From: JBFFXF01 sp041569895
GTDB lineage: Bacteria; Planctomycetota; UBA8108; JACQVS01
Direction: 5' to 3'
Assembly (NCBI GenBank): GCA_041569895.1
Contig: JBFFXF010000346.1
Span: 1 to 6,880 of the forward strand
Length of the DNA: 6,880 nucleotides
Numbering within the stretch: position 1 is the stretch's first letter; every line of letters starts with the position of its first letter. The notes beneath the pieces are model-generated. The model saw nothing but the letters and a program-made list of their open reading frames with translations. It ran no database searches and was not told where the DNA came from. The translations under genes were made by a program, and so were the position numbers. This document shows positions 1-6,300 of this stretch, in pieces.

Positions 1-5
1 ATTCT

Positions 6-102
6 GATTCCGATGCCGACTATGCCGACTCCGATTCCGACTCCGACTCCGAGATCCGACTCCGACTCGGATTCCGACTATTCCGACTCGGATTCCGACG
101 GC
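6..102. repeat. Degenerate hexanucleotide tandem repeat (GAYTCC-type)
   Basis: The stretch is built from imperfect copies of a 6-base unit, GATTCC / GACTCC, with occasional one- to three-base insertions and substitutions (GATGCC, GACTAT, TCGGAT). One forward frame reads as Ser-Asp repeats, but no start signal or conserved domain supports a protein, so I treat it as a non-coding microsatellite. It lies beyond the 3' end of the leftward adenosyltransferase gene. Confidence 0.75.
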
Positions 103-111
103 GATGTCTGG

Positions 112-167
112 TCTCAGATCTCAGATCTCAGATCTCAGATCTGTGGTCTGTGGTCTCTGGTCTCTGA
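112..167. repeat. Heptanucleotide tandem repeat, eight contiguous units
   Basis: Eight 7-base units follow each other without a gap: TCTCAGA four times, TCTGTGG twice, TCTCTGG once and TCTCTGA once. The first four units create four copies of the palindrome AGATCT spaced exactly 7 bp apart. Units share TCT at the start and vary in the last four bases. No spacers occur between units, so this is a simple sequence repeat and not a CRISPR array. Confidence 0.85.
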
Positions 168-169
168 CG

Positions 170-193
170 TCGGTCATCGGCCTCGGTCATCGG
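170..193. repeat. Two-copy direct repeat of TCGGTCATCGG
   Basis: The 11-mer TCGGTCATCGG occurs at 170-180 and again at 183-193, separated by CC. It follows the heptamer array after only two bases, so three repeat classes of unit length 6, 7 and 13 sit end to end just outside the adenosyltransferase gene. Confidence 0.75.
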
Positions 194-214
194 GTCCATC
201 GAAAGAGCGCCGGC

Positions 215-229
215 CACCGTCTCACGGTG
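215..229 (-). other. Small inverted repeat over the adenosyltransferase stop codon
   Basis: CACCGT and ACGGTG form a perfect 6-bp inverted repeat around a 3-nt centre, and the leftward stop codon (222-224) lies inside it. In the leftward transcript this could fold as a small hairpin, followed some bases later by CTCTTTCG, which is only weakly U-rich. It may mark the end of the transcript, but it is short and lacks a proper U-tract, so a terminator role is uncertain. Confidence 0.3.
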
Positions 230-830
230 TCCAGCGGGTCTCCTCCACGCCCATCAACCAGTTCGCGTAGCGCGCCGCCACGAAGAGGAAATCCGACAGT
301 CGGTTGAGGTACACGAGCTCGGTCGCGCCGACGGAGCTCTCGCGGTGGAGGCGGAGGACGTCGCGTTCGGCGCGCCGGCAGACGGCGCGGGTGAGGTGGA
401 GGAGCGCGCCCGGGCGGGCGCCGCCCGGGAAGATGAAGTGCTGGAGCGGCGGGATGAGCTCGCTCCAGCGGTCGATGGCGCGCTCGAGGCGAGTGACGTC
501 GTCCGCGCCGGGCGCGGGAGTGGTGTCCTTGCGCGCCGACGCGGGCGTCGCGAGCGACGCGCCGAACTCGAAGAGCGTGCGCTGGACGTGGACCAGCTCG
601 TCGGCGATCGCGGTCAGCCCCGCCGCGGCCTCGGATCGCGCGCCCGGCGGCGCGGCGCTCGCGGCGGCCTGCAGCTCGGCCAGGGTGACGCCGACGGCGC
701 AGCTGAGCTCGTCGAGGTCGCCGAACGCCTCGATTCGCGGGCTGTCCTTCGGGACCCGGTCGCCGCCGACGAGGCCGGTCTCGCCACGGTCACCGGTGCG
801 GGTGTAGATGCGCGCGCGCTTCGCGGTCAT
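222..830 (-). CDS. pduO: Cob(I)alamin (corrinoid) adenosyltransferase, PduO type
   Basis: A 202-residue protein that transfers the adenosyl group of ATP to reduced cobalamin, giving adenosylcobalamin in the cytoplasm. The N-terminal ATP-binding signature TRTGDRGETGLVGG lies at residues 10-23, followed by the DLDEL segment (38-42). C-terminal family motifs are FPGG (134-137), RAVCRRAER (148-156) and LNRLSDFLFVAAR (175-187); the last two are diagnostic of PduO/MMAB-type enzymes as opposed to CobA/BtuR or EutT types. Length is normal for the family. I chose the ATG at 828-830 because the conserved sequence begins seven residues later and no in-frame ATG, GTG or TTG lies close upstream, although no good Shine-Dalgarno is visible. 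It follows pcnB by 70 bp on the same strand, so co-transcription is likely. Some annotation systems call this family CobO. The class II ribonucleotide reductase nearby is an obvious consumer of its product. Confidence 0.93.
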   Translation of the reverse strand: MTAKRARIYTRTGDRGETGLVGGDRVPKDSPRIEAFGDLDELSCAVGVTLAELQAAASAAPPGARSEAAAGLTAIADELVHVQRTLFEFGASLATPASARKDTTPAPGADDVTRLERAIDRWSELIPPLQHFIFPGGARPGALLHLTRAVCRRAERDVLRLHRESSVGATELVYLNRLSDFLFVAARYANWLMGVEETRWTP

Positions 831-900
831 CGGGATCCGGGCGCCACGACGGTCGCCGCGCGCCGTTTCCTCGAGCGGGGCTGCGGGGTCACGGTCACGA

Positions 901-2346
901 TCATGAGGTATCCGGTTTCGCGGACTTCTTCGGGCGACGGCGACGACGCTTGCGCTGCTTTTTCTTTTTCTTCTTCGTCGGTGGCTCGCCGGCGACGGCC
1001 TCCCTCGGCTCGCGGGGCGACTTCTTCGCGCCCTCCCGTCGACCGCCACCGCCGCGGTCGGCGCGACCGCCGCGCCGGCGGCGTCGTGACCGCGACCGCG
1101 CCGTCGGGCGCTTGCGCTCCGGAATGTTCCGCGCGCATTCGCGCCATGCCTCGAGCGGCTCGGCCTCGCGACCGGACGCCTGGAGATCGAGTTCGAAGAA
1201 GTCGAGCGCCTCGCCGAGGTAGCTCTTCTTCTGGTAGCTCGGGCTGAGCTCGCCCCCGGAACGCAGGAACTGGTAGAGCTTCGGGTACGCCAGGATGATC
1301 TGGAAGACGCGCTCCATGTCGCGGCGCGAGATGCGCATGTGGCGCGTGGCGTCGCTGAACCCCGCCTGCAGGATCGGCCAGATGCCGCGCGGGTTCGGGG
1401 CGTCTCCGCGCCACGCCTCCTCGTGCGGCACCAGGACCGTGTGGACCAGGACGGTGATCAGCACCGCGTTCGAGACCTCGCGTCCGGACTCGATCCACGA
1501 ATCGAGCACGCGGAGTCGGCTGAAAAGCGGGTGATCCTCGCCCTGGCGGCGCAGCTGCTCCGACAGCGTCGGGAACAGCGCCCGCAGCAGGCCCGAGTCC
1601 TCCAGGCTGGTGAAAAAGGGGACCGCCGCGCCACTGCGGAGGTCCTTGAAGGTCTCCTCCATCAATCGTGACGGGTTCGCCGTCGGTAGCTCCCGGCGGT
1701 TGCGATCGATGGCCTCGTAGGTGGTGCGCTCGATCGAGAAGCCGGTGCGCGCCGCGTGACGGAGCACGCGAATCATGCGAACCGGATCTTCCTGGAAGCT
1801 GACGTCGGGATCCTTGATCGTCCGGATGATGCGGTTCTCGAGGTCCTCGACGCCGCCGACGTAGTCGATGATCGAGAAGGTGCCGATGTCGTAGAAGAGG
1901 CCGTTGATGGTCAGGTCTCGACGCTTGGCGTCCTCCTCGGGCGTGCCGTACTCGTTGTCGAGGAGAACGACGCCGGATGCCTTGCGAATCGCCTGCACCT
2001 CGCCGCGACGGAACGTCGCCACCTCGACGATCTTGTCCCCCGGGAAGTAGACGTGCGCGATGCGAAATCGCCGGCCGATGATCCGGCAGTTGCGGAAGAT
2101 CTTTTTCAGACGCGAGGGCTTCGCGTCGGTGGCGATGTCGTAGTCCTTGGGCTGCTTGCCGAGGTAGAGATCGCGCACGCCGCCTCCGACCAGGTATGCC
2201 TTGAAGTCGAGACTGTGGAGACGGTAGAGGACCTTGAGCGCCTCGTCGGAGATGTGCTGGCGGGAGATCGAGTGATCGGATCGGGGTATGATCCGCGGGG
2301 TGTTCTCGCGGGATCTGGTCGTTTCTGTGGATTGCTCGGGCGCCAT
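901..2346 (-). CDS. pcnB: Polynucleotide adenylyltransferase (poly(A) polymerase I, PcnB type)
   Basis: A 481-residue class II nucleotidyltransferase predicted to add 3' poly(A) tails that direct RNA decay. The head domain shows LVGGGVRD (52-59), the metal-binding pair in KDYDIAT (D68 and D70), the RRDLTIN element (142-148) and the DPVRMIRVLRHAAR helix (187-200). IIGRRFRIAHV (89-99) fits the signature published as separating poly(A) polymerases from CCA-adding enzymes, so PcnB is preferred over a tRNA nucleotidyltransferase; biochemistry would settle it. After about residue 410 comes a 71-residue tail in which nearly half the residues are Arg or Lys, including K458-K463 and R467-R471. E. coli PcnB also has a basic C-terminus. 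The ATG at 2344-2346 lies just upstream of the conserved region. No clear Shine-Dalgarno is seen, and a GTG six codons earlier is an alternative. The same frame stays open to 3282, but that part looks like GC-driven read-through. Confidence 0.9.
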   Translation of the reverse strand: MAPEQSTETTRSRENTPRIIPRSDHSISRQHISDEALKVLYRLHSLDFKAYLVGGGVRDLYLGKQPKDYDIATDAKPSRLKKIFRNCRIIGRRFRIAHVYFPGDKIVEVATFRRGEVQAIRKASGVVLLDNEYGTPEEDAKRRDLTINGLFYDIGTFSIIDYVGGVEDLENRIIRTIKDPDVSFQEDPVRMIRVLRHAARTGFSIERTTYEAIDRNRRELPTANPSRLMEETFKDLRSGAAVPFFTSLEDSGLLRALFPTLSEQLRRQGEDHPLFSRLRVLDSWIESGREVSNAVLITVLVHTVLVPHEEAWRGDAPNPRGIWPILQAGFSDATRHMRISRRDMERVFQIILAYPKLYQFLRSGGELSPSYQKKSYLGEALDFFELDLQASGREAEPLEAWRECARNIPERKRPTARSRSRRRRRGGRADRGGGGRREGAKKSPREPREAVAGEPPTKKKKKKQRKRRRRRPKKSAKPDTS

Positions 2347-2447
2347 GGCGGATCGGAGGGTCACGTGCGCGACCCGTGTCGGCTCGCAACGCCTTGCGAG
2401 GCCACGGCTTATCAGCTCCGAGTGCGGCCACGCCGCGGCGGCAGGCG

Positions 2448-2476
2448 ACGATACCACAAGCACCCCGCCTTCACAA
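2448..2476 (-). promoter_or_regulatory. Predicted extended -10 promoter for pcnB
   Basis: Read leftward, TTGTGA (2471-2476) and TATCGT (2448-2453) are separated by exactly 17 bp, and TG sits one base before the -10 hexamer (TGGTATCGT). Each hexamer matches four of six sigma-70 consensus positions, and the extended -10 adds support. Transcription would start near 2441, leaving a leader of about 95 nt before the pcnB ATG. It could drive both pcnB and the downstream adenosyltransferase gene. Confidence 0.5.
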
Positions 2477-2603
2477 GCCCGGCAGGTGGGCGGCAGCGCG
2501 CACCGCGAGCGCCCGCGAGCGCACACCGGCGCCGCCGAGGGGCTGCCACGGGGATCGTAAGTCGTGCGACCATCTGGTCCGAGAAAGAATTCGCGGCGGC
2601 CCC

Positions 2604-2631
2604 TTGACGAATCTATATCTTGTAGTAAGGT
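2604..2631 (+). promoter_or_regulatory. Predicted sigma-70-like promoter for nrdJ
   Basis: TTGACG (2604-2609) matches five of six -35 positions. The best -10 is TAAGGT (2626-2631) after a 16-bp spacer; it fits only TAnnnT. The spacer is A/T-rich against a very GC-rich background and contains one of two NrdR-type sites. Transcription would start near 2638, inside or just before the second site, a geometry that fits repression. The nrdJ start codon lies about 670 nt downstream, so a second, closer promoter cannot be ruled out. Confidence 0.45.
2610..2625 (+). promoter_or_regulatory. Candidate NrdR box 1
   Basis: AATCTATATCTTGTAG aligns with the published NrdR-box consensus acaCwAtATaTwGtgt, and its core CTATATCTTGT (2613-2623) fits 10 of 11 core positions. 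It occupies the spacer between the predicted -35 and -10 hexamers of the rightward promoter. NrdR is an ATP-cone repressor of ribonucleotide reductase genes, so a site here agrees with the identity of the downstream gene. The match was made by eye and not scored with a weight matrix. Confidence 0.6.
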
Positions 2632-2641
2632 GACGCTCCCG

Positions 2642-2657
2642 TTAGGATATCTAGTGG
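2642..2657 (+). promoter_or_regulatory. Candidate NrdR box 2
   Basis: TTAGGATATCTAGTGG fits 8 of 11 core positions of the NrdR consensus (core GGATATCTAGT, 2645-2655). The opposite strand gives a better half-site, CACTAGATAT. Its start is exactly 32 bp from the start of box 1, about three helical turns. NrdR boxes are known to occur as helically phased tandem pairs, so each site makes the other more credible. Confidence 0.55.
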
Positions 2658-2903
2658 TTTCGACCCCCTTGGTGCCGGGTCGTGAACGGGTTTTCGTGAC
2701 AGGTGCCTGACGGGCCCCGAGGAGAGCGCGAGCGCCGCCGACGGACGTCACGAGGAGGGCGGCGACACCCGGGGGAGAACCGGCGATCTGCAGCGTCGTG
2801 AGCGAGCTGACCCGCAGCCCACGGCGCGTCGGCCCGGCGTCGTGACGCGCGCCGGCCCGCGGATTCGGATGGCGAGTCGCGCGGGGTGAGAACGTGTTGC
2901 GGG

Positions 2904-2925
2904 ACGTGAAGAGAACGTGAAGAGA
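2904..2925 (+). repeat. Tandem 11-bp repeat ACGTGAAGAGA x2
   Basis: Two identical copies of ACGTGAAGAGA abut at 2904-2914 and 2915-2925, and a third ACGTG lies at 2892. The purine-rich end of the second copy runs into AGAGAGG, which could act as the ribosome binding site of the short ORF at 2934. An 11-bp period is close to one helical turn, so a protein-binding site is another possibility. Confidence 0.6.
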
Positions 2926-2933
2926 GGTCGACC

Positions 2934-3029
2934 ATGAGGGATTGCACGCGCGCGTCTCCCGGCCATCCGCGTCCGCTCCCGAGGAGCCTGAGCCGCCGGG
3001 GACCGCCGACGGCCGCCGTTCCCCCCTGA
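2934..3029 (+). CDS. Possible 31-codon leader ORF upstream of nrdJ
   Basis: An ATG at 2934 follows AGAGAGG (2921-2927) by 6 nt, a plausible ribosome binding site, and runs to TGA at 3027-3029. The 31-residue product is rich in Pro and Arg, starts MRDCTRASPG and resembles no family I know. It is not a convincing membrane or secreted peptide. Its composition is what random GC-rich sequence would give, so the only real evidence is the ribosome binding site and its place in the predicted nrdJ leader. It could be a translated upstream ORF or chance. Confidence 0.2.
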   Translation: MRDCTRASPGHPRPLPRSLSRRGPPTAAVPP

Positions 3030-3228
3030 CGCCGGATGCACAGCGTCGGGAGGTCGAGCGCCCGGCGCGGGGTCTCGCGGGGTGCGTGGGTATCGTTCCT
3101 GAGCTGAAGCCTCCGTTCTCGTTTTCGTTTCCTGGACCAGCGCGACGGTGAGAATGGAGGTCCCGAGCCGAGTGCGCGGCGCACCGTGTTTCGGGTTTTG
3201 TTTGGGTGAGCGCGGGGTGTCGGTCGAC

Positions 3229-3243
3229 GCCGTGACTCACGGC
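3229..3243 (+). other. Perfect 15-bp palindrome upstream of nrdJ
   Basis: GCCGTGA and TCACGGC are perfect inverted copies around a single C. In RNA they would make a 6-bp stem with a 3-nt loop, about 70 nt before the nrdJ start. No U-tract follows, so it is not an intrinsic terminator. It may be an operator, a leader hairpin or chance. Confidence 0.3.
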
Positions 3244-3300
3244 GAGAGAAGAGAGATCAGGGAGCGGCGGCGTCCGAGCCACGCGCTCCCGTCGAAGTTC

Positions 3301-3306
3301 AGGAGA
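3301..3306 (+). promoter_or_regulatory. Shine-Dalgarno sequence of nrdJ
   Basis: AGGAGA lies 6 nt before the ATG at 3313 (7 nt counted from the AGGAG core). It is the best ribosome binding site near the nrdJ 5' end and decides the start chosen. The in-frame ATGs at 3154 and 3475 have weaker upstream sequences, although GGTGAG (3462-3467) before 3475 is a credible rival. Confidence 0.7.
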
Positions 3307-3312
3307 GAAGTG

Positions 3313-6300
3313 ATGGTGTTCGACCTGGAACGCAGCGGGGGTGGCGACAGAATGGGTGGTCTGGGCAGAGCGTCCGAGCCGGGCGCGCGGGTGGCCGGCG
3401 ACGGCTCGGCGAGCGCGCGGACGGAGAACGGCGACGGCGCGGCACGGGCCGCGGATTCACTGGTGAGCGCGAGAATGGGCGAGAAGGACACCATCGGCGT
3501 CAGGCGGCGTCCCGCGCCGCTCGCCTCGGCGGACGGCCCGCAGGGCGGACTGCAGATCGAGCGTCTCTTCACGCGCGCCGCGCCGACGTCCGACCGCCCG
3601 ATCGACCCGTTCGACACCGTGGAGTGGGATCTCCGCTCCACGCGCATCACGAACCCGGACGGATCGGTCGTCTTCCAGATGGACGACGTCGAGGTGCCGC
3701 GCGGGTGGTCGCAGGTCGCCTCGGACATCCTGGCGTCGAAATACCTGCGCAAGGCCGGCGTGCCGCAGGTCGATGAGAACGGCTCCCCGGTGCTCGACGA
3801 CGAGGGACGGCCGGTGACGACGCGGGAGACGAGCGCGCGCCAGGTGATCTCGAGGCTGGTGCGTTGCTGGCGGCACTGGGGCGAGCAGTACGGCTACTTC
3901 AATTCGACGGCGGACGCGGAGGTGTTCGAGGCCGAGCTCGCCTACATGCTTCTCCACCAGATGGCCGCCCCGAACTCGCCGCAGTGGTTCAACACGGGGC
4001 TGCACCTCGCGTACGGCCTCAGCGGACCCGCGCAGGGGCACTACTTCGTCGATCCGATCACCGAGGAGCTGCGTGAGTCGGACGACGCCTACTCGCGCCC
4101 GCAGCCGCACGCGTGCTTCATCCAGTCGGTCCGCGACGACCTCGTCAACGAGGGTGGCATCATGGACCTCTGGCTCCGCGAGGCGCGGCTCTTCAAGTAC
4201 GGTTCCGGCACCGGGACGAACTTCTCGCAGATTCGCGGCGAGGGCGAGCCGCTCTCGGGCGGGGGCGTCAGCTCGGGGCTGATGTCGTTCCTGAAGATCG
4301 GTGATCGCGCCGCCGGCGCCATCAAGTCGGGCGGCACGACCCGCCGGGCGGCGAAGATGGTCTGTCTCGACCTCGACCACCCCGACATCGAGGCGTTCGT
4401 CAACTGGAAGGCGGAGGAGGAGAAGAAGGTCGCGGCGATGATCGCCGCCGGCTACACGCACGACTTCAACGGCGAGGCGTACCAGACCGTCTCCGGCCAG
4501 AACTCCAACAACTCCGTGCGCATTCCCGACGCGTTCCTGCGATCGGTGCTCACCGACGGCGAGTGGGCGCTCAGGTGGCGCACCGACGGGAGGGTCGCCC
4601 GGACGCTGCGCGCGCGCAGCCTCTGGAAGCGGATCTGCGAGGCCGCGTGGGCGTGCGCCGATCCGGGAGTGCAGTTCGACTCGACCATCAACGCGTGGAA
4701 CACGTGTCCGAACGACGGGCGCATCAACGCCTCGAACCCGTGCTCGGAATACATGTTCCTCGACGACACCGCGTGCAACCTCGCGTCGCTGAACCTGATG
4801 AAGTTCTACGATGCCGAGCGCGACTCGATCGACGTGCGGGCCTACCGCCACGCCGTGCGGCTCTGGACCGTCGTCCTCGAGATCAGCGTCCTGATGGCGC
4901 AGTATCCGAGCCGGGAGATCGCCCTCCGCAGCCACCGCTACCGCACGCTCGGACTCGGCTACGCGAACCTCGGCACGCTGCTGATGGTCAAGGGCATCCC
5001 GTACCACAGCGAGGAGGGCCGCTCGATCTGCGCCGCGCTGACGGCGATCCTCACCGGCGAGTCGTACGCGACGTCGGCGGAGATGGCCCGGGAGCTCGGC
5101 CCCTTCCCCGCGTACGAGCGCAACGCCGAGGCGATGTTGCGGGTCATCCGCAACCACCGGCGGGCGGCGTACAACGCCCGCCCGGGCGAGTACGAGGGCC
5201 TCGAGATCGTGCCGCAGGGGCTCAAGGCGCGCTACGCACCGGAGTACCTCGTCCAGGCGGCGCAGGAGGCGTGGGACCGCGCGCTGCTCGTCGGCGAGCA
5301 GTTCGGGTATCGCAACGCGCAGGCGACGGTCCTCGCGCCGACCGGAACGATCGGCCTGCTGATGGACTGCGACACCACCGGCATCGAGCCGGATTTCGCG
5401 CTCGTCAAGTTCAAGAAGCTCGCCGGCGGCGGGTTCTTCAAGATCGTCAACCGCTCCGTGCCGCTGGCGCTGAGGCACCTCGGCTACTCGCAGCGCGAGA
5501 TCGACGACGCGCTCGAGTACCTCGTCGGCACGAACAACTTGCAGGAGGAGGGCCCCGAGGACGAGATCACGCGCCAGTCACTGCGCGCGAAGGGTCTCAC
5601 CGCCGAGGACCTCGAGAAAATCGAGTCGCAGCTGCCGCAGGTCTTCGATCTGAGGTCGGCGTTCTCGCCGTGGATCATCGGCGAGGAGGCGATGCGTCGG
5701 CTCGGATTCGATTCCGAGACCTACACCGGTCCGGACTTCGACTTCCTCGAGAGGATCGGCTTCACCAGCGAGGCGATCGAGGGGGCCAACGACCGCATCT
5801 GCGGGCGCCACACGCTCGAGGGAGCGCCGCACGTCAAGCCCGAGCACCTCGCGGTGTTCGAGTGCGCCAACCGGTGCGGTCGGCAGGGCCACCGCTTCAT
5901 CCATTACCTGGGTCACATCCAGATGATCGCCGCGGCGCAGTCATTCATCAGCGGCGCCATCTCGAAGACGATCAACCTGCCGAACGACGCGACGATCGAG
6001 GACATCGAGCGCGCCTACATGGAGAGCTGGAAGCTCGGGCTCAAGGCGAACGCGCTCTATCGCGACGGGTGCAAGCTCTCCCAGCCGCTCTCCTCCAAGC
6101 AGGCAATCGACACGGCGGAGGCGGACAGGGCCGACGCGGAGGAGGCGATCCCCGCAGGAGACGCGCAGGTTGAGCAGCGTGAGAGCGCCCCCGTGACGCG
6201 AGCCGCGCCGGCGCTGTCGCCCGGGAGTCCGCGCCGGCGCTCGCTGCCGTCGAAGCGCATGGGATTCACGCAGGAGGCCCGCGTCGGCGGCCACAAGATC

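Larger units (their letters stand above)
2658..3312 (+). other. Long gene-free stretch, predicted nrdJ leader
   Basis: About 650 bp lie between the second NrdR-type site and the nrdJ start. No frame on either strand gives a protein I recognise, and the longest open frames look like GC-driven artefacts. I saw an inverted repeat CGACCC (2661-2666) / GGGTCG (2677-2682), two tandem 11-mers (2904-2925), a possible short leader ORF (2934-3029) and a compact palindrome (3229-3243). The diagnostic cobalamin-riboswitch elements (GCCACTG-type B12 box, GGGAA, GCAACTG) were not found in the sense orientation. The stretch could be a structured leader RNA, or simply a spacer containing an undetected promoter nearer nrdJ. 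Confidence 0.4.

Noticed and set aside
112..193. CRISPR array
   Set aside because: The repeat units are 7-11 bp and adjoin with no unique spacers, and no cas gene is present.
13..307. Two short plus-strand open frames over the left-end repeats, one giving a Ser-Asp repeat protein
   Set aside because: No ribosome binding site and no domain; the frames are made by microsatellite sequence and run into the 3' end of the opposite-strand adenosyltransferase gene.
827..2431. 534-codon open frame on the minus strand overlapping pcnB
   Set aside because: A frame-shifted shadow of pcnB, Arg/Pro/Gly-rich; the alternative frame carries every nucleotidyltransferase motif.
2942..3151. 69-codon plus-strand frame starting at TTG
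   Set aside because: It lacks a ribosome binding site at suitable spacing, has no recognisable motif, and overlaps the better-supported short ORF in another frame.
2347..3282. Upstream extension of the pcnB frame (312 codons)
   Set aside because: The extension shows no family similarity, crosses both predicted promoters and the NrdR-type sites, and conserved PcnB sequence starts only after the ATG at 2346.
2640..3312. Cobalamin riboswitch upstream of nrdJ
   Set aside because: Expected from the enzyme's cofactor, so I searched both strands. The sense strand lacks the GCCACTG-type B12 box, GGGAA and GCAACTG elements. On the antisense strand, GGGGGAACGG and GCCGGGAGACG recall parts of the consensus, but the B12 box and the central conserved core are missing and the orientation would be away from nrdJ.
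3457..5478. 673-codon open frame on the minus strand
   Set aside because: It lies antisense to the unmistakable nrdJ gene. Its product is Arg/Val/Asp/Leu-rich with no domain, as expected for the reverse complement of GC-rich coding sequence.
4563..6173. 536-codon open frame on the plus strand inside nrdJ
   Set aside because: An out-of-frame shadow of nrdJ, Arg/Ala/Gly-rich and without any recognisable motif, while the nrdJ frame carries all family motifs across the same interval.
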